A stretch of DNA of 64,000 bases from Bacteroidales bacterium. Lineage in GTDB: Bacteria; Bacteroidota; Bacteroidia; Bacteroidales; JAIOZK01. Positions 26,601 to 38,300 of the stretch are shown piece by piece. A program made the position numbers and the translations under genes. The stretch's first letter is position 1. Each line of letters begins with the position of its first letter. Where the stretch lies: assembly GCA_021740625.1 (NCBI GenBank), contig JAIOZK010000001.1, positions 124,001-188,000 of the forward strand. Reading direction: 5' to 3'. Below the pieces are notes generated by a model. It did not search any database. It worked only from the letters and a program-made list of their open reading frames with translations, and was not told the DNA's origin.

Positions 26601-26749
26601 GATGCAACGTATACAGGCATAATTTAGCCTGTTATCAGCGCAGGCTGACACCGTCATTCCAAGCTCAGGCACAGAATGACATCGTTCTTCAAAGCCCCGG
26701 CGATGAAGAACAACACCCTTTGAAACGAAAGCGAAGAGGGATAAGAGAA

Positions 26750-26822
26750 GCGGAAGTAGCTCATATGGTAGAGCGACAGCCTTCCAAGCTGTAGGTGGCC
26801 GGTTCGAGCCCGGTCTTCCGCT
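26750..26822 (+). tRNA. tRNA-Gly (anticodon TCC)
   Basis: The acceptor arms GCGGAAG and CTTCCGC pair; the anticodon loop is CTTCCAA and the T loop TTCGAGC. Confidence 0.95.
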
Positions 26823-26830
26823 CAATTTAG

Positions 26831-26902
26831 GCCAATGTAGCTCAGGGGTAGAGCACTTCCTTGGTAAGGAAGGGGTCACGAGTTCAACTCTCGTCATTGG
26901 CT
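26831..26902 (+). tRNA. tRNA-Thr (anticodon GGT)
   Basis: The acceptor arms GCCAATG and CATTGGC pair; the anticodon loop is TTGGTAA and the T loop TTCAACT. It lies 48 bases upstream of tuf. Confidence 0.95.
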
Positions 26903-26950
26903 CTAAGTTAAAAACAGTTTAACTACAAAAATAAATTAAAGCTTTTTGTT

Positions 26951-28138
26951 ATGGCAAAAGAAAAATTTGATCGCGCGAAACCACACGTCAATATTGGTAC
27001 CATTGGTCACGTCGACCATGGGAAAACAACTTTGACTGCCGCTATTACAATTAACCTGCAAGATAAAGGATTTGCTGCATTTAAATCTTTCGACGAGATT
27101 GACAACGCTCCGGAAGAAAAAGAAAGAGGTATCACCATTAACACAGCACACGTTGAGTATGAAACCGAAAACAGGCACTATGCTCACGTCGACTGTCCCG
27201 GTCACGCCGACTATGTGAAGAATATGGTTACCGGTGCTGCCCAGATGGACGGCGCCATCCTCGTTGTGGCTGCTACAGACGGCCCCATGCCACAAACACG
27301 TGAGCATATCCTGCTTGCTCGTCAGGTAAACGTTCCCAGCATCGTTGTTTTTATGAACAAAGTTGATATGGTAGACGATGATGAACTTCTCGAACTCGTT
27401 GAAATGGAAATCCGCGAACTGCTCGATTTCTATGAATTCCAGGGTGAAGAAGCACCGATCATCCGTGGATCTGCACTCGGAGCTTTGAACAAAGAAGAAA
27501 AATGGGTCGAAAAGATCTGGGAACTCATGAAAGCTTGTGATGAATGGATTCCGCTGCCGGCACGTGACGTGGACAAGCCATTCCTGATGCCTGTTGAAGA
27601 TGTGTTCTCAATTACTGGCCGTGGTACCGTTGCCACCGGTAGAATTGAAACAGGTGTGATCCACACAGGTGATCCAGTTGACATCATTGGTATGGGTGCT
27701 GAAAAACTCAAATCAGTTGTTACTGGTGTTGAGATGTTCCGTAAAATCCTCGACGAAGGACAGGCTGGTGATAACGCAGGTCTGCTCTTACGTGGTATCG
27801 ACAAGAAAGAAATCCGTCGTGGTATGGTGATCGCTAAACCCGGTTCCATCACACCGCATTCACACTTCAAAGCTGAAGTTTATGTGCTGAAAAAAGAAGA
27901 AGGTGGACGGCATACCCCATTCCACAACAACTACAGGCCGCAGTTCTACTTCAGGACAACCGACGTTACCGGTGAGATCATTCTCCCCGAAGGTGTGGAA
28001 ATGGTAATGCCAGGCGATAACCTGACCATCGAGGTAAAACTCATCGCAGAAGTAGCCATGGACACAGGTCTGAGGTTTGCTATCCGTGAAGGTGGCAGAA
28101 CAGTTGGTGCCGGTCAGGTAACTGAAATTATTGAATAA
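26951..28138 (+). CDS. tuf: Elongation factor Tu
   Basis: This 395-residue GTPase has the G1 motif GHVDHGKTT, the switch region [17 protein letters not shown] and NKVD, followed by the two beta-barrel domains ending [11 protein letters not shown]. It delivers aminoacyl-tRNA to the ribosome. It follows tRNA-Thr in the conserved tRNA-tuf-secE-nusG order and is very likely cotranscribed with the flanking tRNAs. Confidence 0.99.
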   Translation: MAKEKFDRAKPHVNIGTIGHVDHGKTTLTAAITINLQDKGFAAFKSFDEIDNAPEEKERGITINTAHVEYETENRHYAHVDCPGHADYVKNMVTGAAQMDGAILVVAATDGPMPQTREHILLARQVNVPSIVVFMNKVDMVDDDELLELVEMEIRELLDFYEFQGEEAPIIRGSALGALNKEEKWVEKIWELMKACDEWIPLPARDVDKPFLMPVEDVFSITGRGTVATGRIETGVIHTGDPVDIIGMGAEKLKSVVTGVEMFRKILDEGQAGDNAGLLLRGIDKKEIRRGMVIAKPGSITPHSHFKAEVYVLKKEEGGRHTPFHNNYRPQFYFRTTDVTGEIILPEGVEMVMPGDNLTIEVKLIAEVAMDTGLRFAIREGGRTVGAGQVTEIIE

Positions 28139-28168
28139 TAAAAAGTTCTTTAAATATACAATCACTTC

Positions 28169-28200
28169 ATTAGAGATATCCTTTTAAGGATGTCTCTAAT
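28169..28200 (+). other. Stable hairpin between tuf and tRNA-Trp
   Basis: The arms at 28169-28183 (ATTAGAGATATCCTT) and 28186-28200 (AAGGATGTCTCTAAT) pair over 15 positions with one G-T pair. No T tract follows, so RNA processing or transcript protection is more likely than termination. Confidence 0.6.
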
Positions 28201-28219
28201 TGTGGTTTATAAGGCTTTT

Positions 28220-28292
28220 ACGGGTGTAGCTCAATTGGTAGAGCGACGGTCTCCAAAACCGTAGGTTGTGAGTTCGATTCTTACCACCCGTG
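28220..28292 (+). tRNA. tRNA-Trp (anticodon CCA)
   Basis: The acceptor arms ACGGGTG and CACCCGT pair; the anticodon loop is CTCCAAA and the T loop TTCGATT. It lies 16 bases before secE, as in many bacteria. Confidence 0.95.
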
Positions 28293-28308
28293 CAAAAAGA
28301 GCAAATGA

Positions 28309-28506
28309 ATGGCAAAGTTTAGAATTGCAACATACATAAAAGAAAGTTACGACGAGCTGTTACACAAAGTATCCTGGCCAAGTTGGAGTGATTTACAAAG
28401 TAGTGCAATCGTGGTATCCATAGCTTCCCTTATAATTGCCTTCGTGGTTTATTTGATGGATATCTCATTTCAGGCAATCCTGGAAAACTTTTATAAGCTT
28501 TTCTAG
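28309..28506 (+). CDS. secE: Preprotein translocase subunit SecE
   Basis: This 65-residue protein has the SecE amphipathic helix (YIKESYDELLHKVSWPSW) and a single C-terminal membrane segment, as expected for the short bacterial form. It clamps SecY in the inner-membrane translocon. Its place between tRNA-Trp and nusG is the conserved one. Confidence 0.95.
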   Translation: MAKFRIATYIKESYDELLHKVSWPSWSDLQSSAIVVSIASLIIAFVVYLMDISFQAILENFYKLF

Positions 28507-28563
28507 ATTGTTGCTGAAGCACACATATGTTGAATCACTTAATTAAAAATTCCTGATTGGATT

Positions 28564-29106
28564 ATGAGTGAAAATACAAAAAAATGGTACGTCGTTCGGG
28601 CAATAAGCGGAAAGGAAAATAAGGTAAAAGAGTACCTTGAAAGCGAAATTAAACGTCTTGAACTGGACGACTATATTACGCAAGTGCTTATTCCCAAAGA
28701 GAAGGTGTACCAGATCAGGAAAGGCAAGAAGATCAGCAAGGAAAGGAATTATTTTCCCGGTTATGTGCTGATCGAGGCTTCTTTGGTGGGTGAAATACCC
28801 CATATTATTCAGAACATCCCCAATGTACTGGGATTTCTGGGTACCAAAGGAGAACCGGATCCTTTGCGCCCCTCGGAAGTGAACAGGATCCTGGGGAAAG
28901 TAGATGAGCTGGCTGAACAGGGCGAAGAAGTGAACGTTCCCTTCATCGTTGGTGAATCAGTCAAAGTGATCGACGGACCCTTTAACAGTTTTAGCGGTAT
29001 CATCGAGGAAATCAATGAAGAGAAAAAGAAACTGAAAGTGATGGTGAAGATCTTCGGAAGAAAAACTCCGCTCGAACTGGGATTCATGCAGGTTGAAAAA
29101 GAGTAG
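28564..29106 (+). CDS. nusG: Transcription termination/antitermination factor NusG
   Basis: This 180-residue protein has an NGN domain ([32 protein letters not shown]) and a C-terminal KOW domain ([20 protein letters not shown]). It binds elongating RNA polymerase and can couple it to the ribosome or Rho. It is followed by rplK. Confidence 0.97.
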   Translation: MSENTKKWYVVRAISGKENKVKEYLESEIKRLELDDYITQVLIPKEKVYQIRKGKKISKERNYFPGYVLIEASLVGEIPHIIQNIPNVLGFLGTKGEPDPLRPSEVNRILGKVDELAEQGEEVNVPFIVGESVKVIDGPFNSFSGIIEEINEEKKKLKVMVKIFGRKTPLELGFMQVEKE

Positions 29107-29155
29107 CAACAGGGCGCTATCAAATTGTTAAAAACAGGAAAAGGAAAAAAGCAAA

Positions 29156-29602
29156 ATGGCAAAAGAAGTAAGCGGATTAATTAAATTGCAAATCAGAGGA
29201 GGCGCAGCGAATCCATCACCACCTGTTGGCCCTGCACTGGGTGCCAAGGGAGTGAATATAATGGAATTCTGCAAACAGTTCAACGGAAGAACCCAGGATA
29301 AAGCCGGAAAAGTTCTTCCCGTAATCATTACTGTTTACAAGGATAAATCCTTCGATTTCATTATTAAAACACCGCCCGTTGCCGTGCAGTTGCTTGAAGC
29401 CAGCAAAACCAAAAAAGGATCCCCCGAATCGAACCGGCAAAAAGTCGCTTCGGTTAGCTGGGATCAGGTGAAGGAAATTGCTGAAAACAAAATGCCAGAT
29501 TTAAACGCATTTACCGTTGAATCAGCAATGAGAATGGTAGCAGGTACTGCAAGAAGCATGGGAATCAGGGTGAAAGGAAAAGCTCCTTTTAGCGAAAATT
29601 AA
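29156..29602 (+). CDS. rplK: 50S ribosomal protein L11
   Basis: This 148-residue protein carries the L11 N-terminal motif ([20 protein letters not shown]) and the C-terminal rRNA-binding domain ([18 protein letters not shown]). It is part of the GTPase-associated centre. It is followed by rplA. Confidence 0.98.
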   Translation: MAKEVSGLIKLQIRGGAANPSPPVGPALGAKGVNIMEFCKQFNGRTQDKAGKVLPVIITVYKDKSFDFIIKTPPVAVQLLEASKTKKGSPESNRQKVASVSWDQVKEIAENKMPDLNAFTVESAMRMVAGTARSMGIRVKGKAPFSEN

Positions 29603-29653
29603 TCCCGTATAAAACTGATCTGATATAATTCAGATATTAATCGATTATTCGAA

Positions 29654-30349
29654 ATGGCTAAACATACAAAAAACAGAAAGGCAGCTTTAGAAAAGATTGA
29701 CAGATCCAAAGCTTATACCATTGCCGAGGCAGCCGAACTCATTAAGGAAATTACCAATATGAAATTTGATGCCTCCGTTGATATGGATATTCGCTTGGGA
29801 GTTGATCCCAGAAAAGCTAATCAGATGGTTCGTGGAACTGTTACCCTCCCGCACGGTACCGGAAAAACTGTCAGGGTGCTTGCTTTATGCTCCCCCGACA
29901 AAGAAGAAGAAGCAAAGGAAGCGGGTGCCGATTTTGTTGGACTCGATGAGTTCGTCGACAAAATCAAAGGTGGCTGGACGGATTTTGACGTGGTGATTTG
30001 TACGCCCAACGTCATGCCCAAAGTAGGCCCCCTGGGTAAGATATTGGGCCCCCGTGGGCTCATGCCCAACCCAAAAACAGGTACAGTTACCATGGATATT
30101 GGTAATGCCGTAAACGATGTAAAAGCCGGTAAAATCGACTTCAAAGTAGACAAATATGGTATCATACATGCATCCGTTGGCAAATCATCTTTCGAACAGC
30201 AAAAGCTGATTGAAAATGCAAAGGAGTTAATGACTACGATCATGAAACTTAAACCTCCGGCCGCAAAGGGTACCTATGTAAGAAGTGTTTATTTGTCCAG
30301 TACGATGAGCCCGGGTTTGAAAATTGAACCCAAATCATTTACGGTGTAA
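29654..30349 (+). CDS. rplA: 50S ribosomal protein L1
   Basis: This 231-residue protein has the L1 signature ([20 protein letters not shown]) and the two-domain length of the family. It forms the L1 stalk. In other bacteria L1 also represses its own operon; no clear L1-binding mimic is visible before rplK. Confidence 0.98.
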   Translation: MAKHTKNRKAALEKIDRSKAYTIAEAAELIKEITNMKFDASVDMDIRLGVDPRKANQMVRGTVTLPHGTGKTVRVLALCSPDKEEEAKEAGADFVGLDEFVDKIKGGWTDFDVVICTPNVMPKVGPLGKILGPRGLMPNPKTGTVTMDIGNAVNDVKAGKIDFKVDKYGIIHASVGKSSFEQQKLIENAKELMTTIMKLKPPAAKGTYVRSVYLSSTMSPGLKIEPKSFTV

Positions 30350-30380
30350 TTCTTTCATATTAAACTGAATATTAGCAGTT

Positions 30381-30905
30381 ATGAAAAAAGAAGAAAAAAA
30401 CCAGCTTATCGACCATATTGCAGAGGATCTGAAGCAAAGTAACTATTTCTACATTACCGACATCTCCAATCTGGATGCTGTCAAGACTTCAAAGCTCAGA
30501 AGACTCTGCTTTAACAAGAATGTTAAGCTGGAGGTTGTAAAAAACACATTGCTCAGAAAAGCAATGGAAAAAGTTGATGACAAGGATTTTGATGAATTAT
30601 TCGATATTCTCAAGGGCCCCACTTCAATCATGTATGCCGAAGCGGGCAATGTCCCTGCAAAATTAATCAAAGAATTCCGCAAGGAATCAGATAAACCCGT
30701 TATCAAGGGCGCATTTGTGGAAGAAGTCGTTTATTTGGGTGATGATAAACTGGACATGCTTGCCAGCATAAAATCCAAAAACGAACTTATCGCCGATGTT
30801 ATCGCATTGTTGCAGTCACCGGTTAAAAATGTTATTGGATCGCTGCAATCGGGTGGTAACAAACTATCCGGAATTCTGGAAACATTATCTGAAAAATCAG
30901 AATAA
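30381..30905 (+). CDS. rplJ: 50S ribosomal protein L10
   Basis: This 174-residue protein has the L10 N-terminal fold (NQLIDHIAEDLKQSNYFYIT, KLEVVKNTLLRKAME) and a C-terminal helix for L7/L12 dimers. It lies just upstream of rplL. Confidence 0.96.
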   Translation: MKKEEKNQLIDHIAEDLKQSNYFYITDISNLDAVKTSKLRRLCFNKNVKLEVVKNTLLRKAMEKVDDKDFDELFDILKGPTSIMYAEAGNVPAKLIKEFRKESDKPVIKGAFVEEVVYLGDDKLDMLASIKSKNELIADVIALLQSPVKNVIGSLQSGGNKLSGILETLSEKSE

Positions 30906-30955
30906 TTCAATCATAGTAAAGAAATTATTTTAAAAACAATTAAAAGTAAATAAAA

Positions 30956-31333
30956 ATGGCAGATTTAAAAGCTTTTGCAGAACAGTTGGTTAACTTAACT
31001 GTAAAGGAAGTAAATGAATTAGCAGATATTCTTAAAGAGGAATATGGTATTGAACCCGCAGCAGCCGCTGTTGCTATGGCCGGACCCGCAGGTGGTGGTG
31101 AAGGCGAAGAAAAAGAGGAACAAACCGAATTTGATGTGATCATCAATGCTCCCGGGCAGTCAAAATTGGCCGTTGTTAAACTGGTTAAAGAACTGACAAG
31201 TCTCGGACTTAAAGAAGCAAAAGAACTGGTTGATTCAGCCCCGAAAGCAATTAAAGAAGGTGTTTCTAAAGACGAAGCTGAAGCATTGAAAGCTCAATTG
31301 GAAGAAGCTGGAGCAGAGGTTGAGGTTAAGTAA
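30956..31333 (+). CDS. rplL: 50S ribosomal protein L7/L12
   Basis: This 125-residue acidic protein has an N-terminal dimerisation domain, a Gly/Glu-rich hinge and the C-terminal factor-binding domain (VIKLVKE-like [19 protein letters not shown]). It forms the stalk that recruits translation factors. A strong hairpin separates it from rpoB. Confidence 0.98.
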   Translation: MADLKAFAEQLVNLTVKEVNELADILKEEYGIEPAAAAVAMAGPAGGGEGEEKEEQTEFDVIINAPGQSKLAVVKLVKELTSLGLKEAKELVDSAPKAIKEGVSKDEAEALKAQLEEAGAEVEVK

Positions 31334-31346
31334 GTAGTTATAAAGA

Positions 31347-31385
31347 AAAGGTAGGGATTGATCGATCAATTCCTGCCTTTTTTTG
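31347..31385 (+). terminator. Terminator-like attenuator between rplL and rpoB
   Basis: A 13-bp stem (GGTAGGGATTGAT with ATCAATTCCTGCC, including G-T pairs) is followed by seven Ts and lies 62 bases before rpoB. In other bacteria partial termination here lowers rpoBC relative to ribosomal proteins. Confidence 0.75.
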
Positions 31386-31446
31386 GAACGGGCATTTGTA
31401 AATCCCTTATTAATTAACTGAACTACAAACTTAAAAACATAAAACC

Positions 31447-34400
31447 TTGGCAGTAAAAACAAAAGATAGAATAAGTTTCGCCCAGACAAAAGCATACGCT
31501 GATTACCCCGACTTTCTTGACATTCAATTAAAATCTTTTCAGGATTTTTTCCAACTGGAAACAAATCCTGAAAATCGTGTTGATGAAGGCCTGTACAAAG
31601 TATTCAGCGAAAACTTCCCGATCACTGACGCGCGAAACAACTTTGTGCTTGAATTCCTGGATTACTTTATCGATCCGCCCAGATACTCCATGGACGAATG
31701 TATCGAACGCGGATTGACATACAGTGTCCCACTCAAGGCAAAATTAAAATTGTATTGTACGGATCCGGATCATGAGGATTTCGAAACGATCATCCAGGAT
31801 GTTTACCTGGGCATGATTCCTTATATGACCCCTCGTGGAACATTTATCATCAATGGTGCGGAACGCGTTGTTGTATCGCAGTTGCACAGATCACCCGGAG
31901 TCTTCTTCGGAACCAGTTATCACGCCAACGGACAGCAATTGTACTCCGCCCGTATCATTCCCTTCAAAGGATCATGGATGGAATTCACAACCGATATAAA
32001 CAATGTTCTTTTTGCCTATATCGACAGGAAAAAGAAATTGCCCGTTACTACACTCTTGAGGGCCATCGGTTATGAAAGTGATAAAGAGATCCTGGAAATA
32101 TTCGACCTCGCGGAAGAAGTGAAGGTGAGCAAAGCCGGACTGAAACGCGTAATCGGCCGCAGACTGGCAGCCAGAGTATTGCGTTCCTGGATAGAGGATT
32201 TTGTTGATGAGGATACAGGTGAAGTCGTTTCCATTGAACGTACCGAAGTGATCGTTGATCGTGAAACCGTACTGGAAAATAAACACATCGAGCAAATCAC
32301 CGATGCCGGTGTCAAAACCATCCTTCTGCATAAAGAAGATGCCAATGTAAATGACTATGCACTAATCTTCAATACTTTGCAGAAAGATACAACCAATTCG
32401 GAGCGTGAAGCCGTTGAATATATTTACCGGCAATTGCGTAATGCAGAACCACCGGATGAAGAAACAGCCAGGGGAATCATCGAAAAATTATTCTTCTCGG
32501 ATAAGCGATACGACCTGGGTGATGTGGGAAGATACAGGATTAATAAAAAACTGGAACTTGATGTTTCTGAAGATATCAAGGTATTGACCAAGGAAGATAT
32601 CATTTCAATCATCAAATACCTGATCGAACTGGTGAATTCCAAAGCAGAGGTTGACGATATCGATCACCTGAGCAACAGAAGGGTTAAAACCGTGGGCGAA
32701 CAGCTCTATTCACAGTTCGGTGTTGGACTTGCACGCATGGCACGGACCATACGCGAAAGGATGAATGTACGGGATAACGAGGTGTTTACACCAACCGACC
32801 TGATCAATGCAAAAACACTTTCTTCTGTTATCAATTCCTTCTTTGGTACCAACCAGCTTTCCCAGTTCATGGATCAAACAAACCCGCTTTCAGAGCTGAC
32901 CCACAAGAGAAGGGTTTCGGCTCTCGGCCCCGGTGGTCTTTCAAGGGAAAGAGCAGGATTTGAAGTACGTGACGTGCACTACACGCACTACGGACGTTTG
33001 TGTACCATTGAAACGCCGGAAGGGCCCAACATTGGTCTGATATCTTCACTCTGTGTGTATGCCAAGATCAATAAGCTCGGCTTTATTGAAACTCCTTACA
33101 GGGTTGTGAATGAAGGCCAGATAGACCTGGGTGAGCAACCGGTCTACCTAAGTGCCGAGGAAGAAGAAGACAAGATCATCGCACAGGCCAATACGGTGCT
33201 GGAAAAAGACGGAAAAAGCTTCAAGAACGAAAAAGTCAAGGCAAGATATCAGGCCGACTACCCAATCATTGAAAGGGAAAAGGTAAACTTTATTGATATC
33301 GCGCCTAACCAGATCGCTTCCATTGCAGCTTCACTGATCCCCTTCCTGGAACACGATGATGCCAACAGGGCGCTCATGGGTTCGAACATGATGCGGCAGG
33401 CTGTGCCCTTGCTTCAATCGGAAGCACCCATTGTGGGTACAGGCATCGAAAGACAGGCAGCCAAGGATTCGCGGGTACTCATCACAGCAGAAGGTGACGG
33501 GATCGTTGAATACGTTGACGCCAATGAGATCGTGATACGCTACTCGAGAGCCGAAGAAGAAAAATTGGTAAGTTTCGATGATGACGTAAAAAGATACAAT
33601 CTTACCAAGTTTGCAAGAACAAACCAGAACACCTGTATCAACCTGATTCCTTCCGTCAGGAAAGGAGACAAGGTAATCAATGGACAGGTACTCTGCGAAG
33701 GTTACGCCACAGAGGATGGTGAGGTTGCTATTGGCAAAAACCTCATGGTGGCATTCATGCCCTGGAAAGGATACAATTTTGAAGATGCCATCGTATTGTC
33801 GGAGAAAGTGGTGAAAGAGGATATCTTCACATCCTTGCACATTGAGGAGTTTACCCTGGAAGTGCGCGACACCAAGCGTGGTGTAGAGGAGCTGACAAAC
33901 GATATCCCAAACGTAAGTTCAGAAGCTACCAAAGAGCTTGACGAAAACGGCCTGATCAGAATCGGCGCTGAAGTCAGGGAAGGTGATATACTGATCGGCA
34001 AGATCACACCAAAAGGTGAAAGCGATCCCACCCCTGAAGAAAAGTTACTGAGGGCCATTTTTGGTGACAAAGCAGGCGATGTAAAAAATGCATCCCTGAA
34101 AGCACCACCTTCAATGAATGGTGTCGTTATCGACAAAAGATTGTTCTCCAGGATCATCCGCGACCGTAAGTCAAAATCGAAGGAAAAGGATGTTACAGCC
34201 GTACTGGATGAAGAATACAAACAGAAACAGGCAGAATTGAAATCCAAACTCGTGGATAAGCTGACTGTTCTGGTTAGTGGAAAAACATCCCAGGGTGTAT
34301 TCAACAAATACAGCGAGGAGATCATCCCCAAGAAATCCAAGTTCACACAGAAAGTTTTGATGGGACTTGATTACGTGGATATCAATCCGAACAAATGGAC

Positions 34401-35256
34401 AACGGATAAACACAAAAATGAACTGATCAAGGTCCTGATCAACAATTATATCATTAAATATAAAGAACTACTGGGTGTTTATAACAGGAAGAAATTTGTT
34501 GCCACCGTTGGTGACGATCTTCCCAGTGGTATTGTGCAAATGGCCAAAGTTTTCATCGCCAAGAAGCGCAAGCTGAAGGTTGGTGATAAAATGGCCGGAC
34601 GACACGGCAACAAAGGCATTGTGGCCAAGATCGTACGCGAAGAGGATATGCCGTTCCTGGAAGACGGAACACCCGTTGATATCGTATTGAATCCTTTGGG
34701 CGTACCCTCCAGGATGAACCTCGGTCAGATTTACGAGAGTGTTCTCGGCTGGGCCGGAAAGAAACTGGGGCTGAAATTTGCCACCCCGATCTTCGACGGA
34801 GCCAGCGTTGATCAGATCAATGATTACCTCAAACAGGCCGGTTTGCCCGCGAACGGAAGGACCTATCTTTACGACGGAGGTACCGGAAAACGATTCGATC
34901 AACCGGCCACAGTGGGATATATTTATATTCTGAAACTCCATCACATGGTGGATGACAAGATGCACGCCCGTTCTATCGGACCCTATTCACTCATCACCCA
35001 GCAGCCACTCGGTGGTAAAGCACAATTTGGTGGTCAGCGTTTTGGTGAGATGGAAGTTTGGGCACTCGAAGCTTTTGGCGCTTCCAATGTGCTGCAGGAG
35101 ATACTCACCGTGAAATCGGATGATGTGATTGGCCGTGCCAAAGCCTATGAAACCATGGTAAAAGGCGAGAATATGCCTGTTCCCAACATCCCGGAATCTT
35201 TCAATGTACTTGTACATGAATTGAATGGACTGGGATTGAATATAACATTCGATTAA
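31447..35256 (+). CDS. rpoB: DNA-directed RNA polymerase subunit beta
   Basis: This 1269-residue protein is the complete beta subunit. The rifampicin pocket reads [20 protein letters not shown] then [10 protein letters not shown], with Asp, His and Ser at the positions usually changed in resistant mutants, so it looks wild type. Later motifs include [12 protein letters not shown] and [19 protein letters not shown]. An in-frame TAA lies five codons upstream and the next ATG is about 80 codons in, so TTG at 31447 is the only plausible start. Its last codons form the left arm of a terminator-like hairpin before rpoC. Confidence 0.98.
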   Translation: MAVKTKDRISFAQTKAYADYPDFLDIQLKSFQDFFQLETNPENRVDEGLYKVFSENFPITDARNNFVLEFLDYFIDPPRYSMDECIERGLTYSVPLKAKLKLYCTDPDHEDFETIIQDVYLGMIPYMTPRGTFIINGAERVVVSQLHRSPGVFFGTSYHANGQQLYSARIIPFKGSWMEFTTDINNVLFAYIDRKKKLPVTTLLRAIGYESDKEILEIFDLAEEVKVSKAGLKRVIGRRLAARVLRSWIEDFVDEDTGEVVSIERTEVIVDRETVLENKHIEQITDAGVKTILLHKEDANVNDYALIFNTLQKDTTNSEREAVEYIYRQLRNAEPPDEETARGIIEKLFFSDKRYDLGDVGRYRINKKLELDVSEDIKVLTKEDIISIIKYLIELVNSKAEVDDIDHLSNRRVKTVGEQLYSQFGVGLARMARTIRERMNVRDNEVFTPTDLINAKTLSSVINSFFGTNQLSQFMDQTNPLSELTHKRRVSALGPGGLSRERAGFEVRDVHYTHYGRLCTIETPEGPNIGLISSLCVYAKINKLGFIETPYRVVNEGQIDLGEQPVYLSAEEEEDKIIAQANTVLEKDGKSFKNEKVKARYQADYPIIEREKVNFIDIAPNQIASIAASLIPFLEHDDANRALMGSNMMRQAVPLLQSEAPIVGTGIERQAAKDSRVLITAEGDGIVEYVDANEIVIRYSRAEEEKLVSFDDDVKRYNLTKFARTNQNTCINLIPSVRKGDKVINGQVLCEGYATEDGEVAIGKNLMVAFMPWKGYNFEDAIVLSEKVVKEDIFTSLHIEEFTLEVRDTKRGVEELTNDIPNVSSEATKELDENGLIRIGAEVREGDILIGKITPKGESDPTPEEKLLRAIFGDKAGDVKNASLKAPPSMNGVVIDKRLFSRIIRDRKSKSKEKDVTAVLDEEYKQKQAELKSKLVDKLTVLVSGKTSQGVFNKYSEEIIPKKSKFTQKVLMGLDYVDINPNKWTTDKHKNELIKVLINNYIIKYKELLGVYNRKKFVATVGDDLPSGIVQMAKVFIAKKRKLKVGDKMAGRHGNKGIVAKIVREEDMPFLEDGTPVDIVLNPLGVPSRMNLGQIYESVLGWAGKKLGLKFATPIFDGASVDQINDYLKQAGLPANGRTYLYDGGTGKRFDQPATVGYIYILKLHHMVDDKMHARSIGPYSLITQQPLGGKAQFGGQRFGEMEVWALEAFGASNVLQEILTVKSDDVIGRAKAYETMVKGENMPVPNIPESFNVLVHELNGLGLNITFD

Positions 35257-35290
35257 GCCTTTCCCGGCTTAATCGAATCTTTTTTTATTT
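35247..35290 (+). terminator. Terminator-like hairpin overlapping the rpoB stop, before rpoC
   Basis: ATTCGATTAAGCC (35247-35259, containing the stop codon) pairs perfectly with GGCTTAATCGAAT (35266-35278), followed by CTTTTTTTATTT. This is a complete intrinsic-terminator structure inside the rpoBC operon; partial termination is inferred. Confidence 0.75.
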
Positions 35291-35312
35291 AAAAATAAAG
35301 GAATTCTAAAAT

Positions 35313-38300
35313 ATGGCATTCAGAAAAGAAACCACGATCAATAGCAATTTCTCATCCATTACCGTCAGTCTTGCCTCTCCCGAGCTGATTCTGGAAAGAT
35401 CAAGCGGTGAAGTGCTGAAACCGGAAACCATCAACTACAGAACGTACAAACCCGAAAGAGACGGGCTTTTCTGCGAAAGGATTTTCGGACCGGTAAAGGA
35501 CTGGGAATGTCATTGTGGAAAATATAAACGGATTCGATACAAAGGTATCGTTTGCGACAGGTGCGGTGTTGAGGTAACCGAAAAGAAAGTGAGAAGGGAA
35601 AGAATGGGACACATTCAACTGGTTGTCCCGGTTGCACATATTTGGTTTTTCAGATCACTGCCCAACAAGATTGGCAATTTACTCGGACTGCAGAGTAAAA
35701 AGCTTGAATCCATCATATATTACGAAAGATATGTGGTGATCAATCCGGGTATCAAAGAACGGGATGGTATCAAATACCTGGACTTCCTCACAGAAGAAGA
35801 ATACTTCGATATTCTGGAAGCATTGCCACCGGAAAACCAACATCTCGACGACAGCGATCCTGATAAGTTCATCGCAAAGATGGGTGCGGAAGCAATTCAT
35901 GACTTGCTCGCCCGTCTCGACCTGGACAAGACATCTTTCGATCTCAGACATAAAGCCAATACAGAAACATCGCAACAAAGAAAACAGGAAGCCCTGAAAC
36001 GCCTCCAGGTATTCGAAGCTTTCCGCGATGCCAAAACAAGGATTGAAAACCGTCCCGAATGGATGATCGTAAAAGTTGTACCGGTAATCCCGCCTGAGCT
36101 GAGACCACTGGTACCACTGGATGGTGGCCGTTTCGCCACCTCCGACCTGAACGATCTTTACAGGAGGGTGATCATCCGCAACAACCGTTTGAAGAGATTG
36201 ATCGAGATCAAGGCACCCGATGTGATCATGCGCAATGAAAAACGCATGTTGCAGGAGGCAGTCGACTCATTGTTCGATAATTCAAGAAAAGCCAACACAG
36301 TCAAAACAGAATCCAACCGGCCGCTCAAATCATTGAGCGATAGCCTCAAGGGAAAACAGGGCCGTTTTCGTCAGAACTTGCTTGGTAAACGTGTCGATTA
36401 TTCGGGACGTTCAGTAATCGTGGTGGGTCCGGAACTAAAGCTCAACGAATGTGGTTTGCCCAAAGAAATGGCTTCCGAACTTTTCAAGCCATTTATCATC
36501 CGCAAGCTGCTGGAAAGAGGAATTGTGAAAACAGTTAAATCTGCCAAAAAAATCGTCGACAGGAAAGATCCTGTAGTCTGGGATATTCTCGAGAGCATTC
36601 TGAAAGGTCATCCTGTGATGCTGAACCGCGCCCCTACCCTTCACAGGCTGGGTATACAGGCTTTCCAACCCAAACTGATCGAGGGCAAAGCCATACAGTT
36701 GCACCCCCTCGTTTGTACCGCATTCAACGCCGACTTCGACGGTGACCAGATGGCAGTACACGTGCCTTTGGGAAATGCAGCCATCCTGGAAGCCCAGATA
36801 TTGATGCTGGCCTCACATAATATTTTGAATCCTGCCAATGGAGCCCCCATTACGGTTCCATCCCAGGATATGGTTCTCGGCCTTTATTACATTACCAAAG
36901 CCCGGAAAAACACCAAAGAACATCCGGTCAGAGGTGAAGGCATGAAATTCTACGGACCTGAAGAAGCCATTATTGCATACAATGAAGGCAAAGTGGACAT
37001 GCACGCCATCGTAAATGTGATGCTGAAAGTCAGGGAAAACGGAGAACTTGTTAAGAAAATTACAGAAACCACCGTTGGAAGAATACTCTTCAATGAAGTG
37101 GTACCCATAGAATACGGTTATATCAACCAGTTGCTTACCAAAAAAGCATTGCGTGATATTATTGGCGACATATTAAAAAGAACAGGAACAGCCAAAACTG
37201 CCAAATTTCTTGATGATATCAAGGAGATGGGATATAAAATGGCCTTTGAAGGAGGATTGTCATTCAACCTGGATGATGTAATTGTTCCAAAGATCAAAGA
37301 AGATCTGATCCAGCAGGCAAATGAAGAGGTGGAAGAGGTGTTGGCCAACTATAACATGGGGTTCATCACCAACAACGAACGTTATAATCAGATCATTGAT
37401 ATCTGGACACACACCAACTCCAAATTAACCCATGCTCTGATGGAAAAAGTTTCCAAAGATCAGCAGGGTTTCAATGCCGTTTACATGATGCTCGATTCCG
37501 GTGCCCGTGGCTCCAAGGAACAAATTCGTCAGTTGTCTGGGATGAGGGGACTAATGGCGAAACCGCAGAAATCAGGCGCAACCGGAGGTGAGATCATCGA
37601 AAACCCGATCCTTTCAAACTTTAAAGAAGGACTTTCGGTGCTGGAATATTTTATTTCAACGCACGGTGCCCGTAAAGGTCTGGCAGATACTGCGCTCAAA
37701 ACTGCTGATGCCGGTTATCTGACCCGTCGTCTTGTAGATGTTGCGCAGGATGTTGTTGTATCGGAAGAAGACTGCGGAACATTGAGAGGATTGACCACCA
37801 CAGCGCTCAAGAAAAATGAGGAAGTGGTAGAAACTCTGTATGACAGGATACTGGGACGGACAACCCTGCACGATATTTATCATCCGCAAACAGGAGAATT
37901 AATCGTAAAGGCCGGTGAAGAGCTGAATGAAGAATTGAGTCAGTACATAGAGGATTCACCCATAGAGGCAGTTGAGATCCGTTCTGGGCTTACCTGTGAA
38001 TCCAAGCAGGGTATTTGTGCCAAATGCTATGGCCGCAACCTGGCTTCCGGTAAAATGGTGCAAAAGGGAGAATCTGTAGGAGTAATCGCAGCCCAGTCAA
38101 TTGGTGAACCCGGTACACAGCTCACATTGCGTACTTTCCACGTGGGGGGTACTGCTTCCAATATCGCAGTTCTTTCCAAGATCATGGCCAAATACGATGG
38201 CATCCTGGAGATTGATGAACTCAGATCGATCGATTATAAAAACAAAGAAGGCAATAAATTCGACATCGTAGTCGGGCGTTCTGCCGAAATGAGGATTCTT

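Noticed and set aside
26329-26897. Minus-strand open frames across the tRNA cluster
   Set aside because: They are antisense to four clear tRNA genes.
26936-28165. Minus-strand open frames opposite tuf
   Set aside because: Shadows of a highly conserved gene with strong codon bias.
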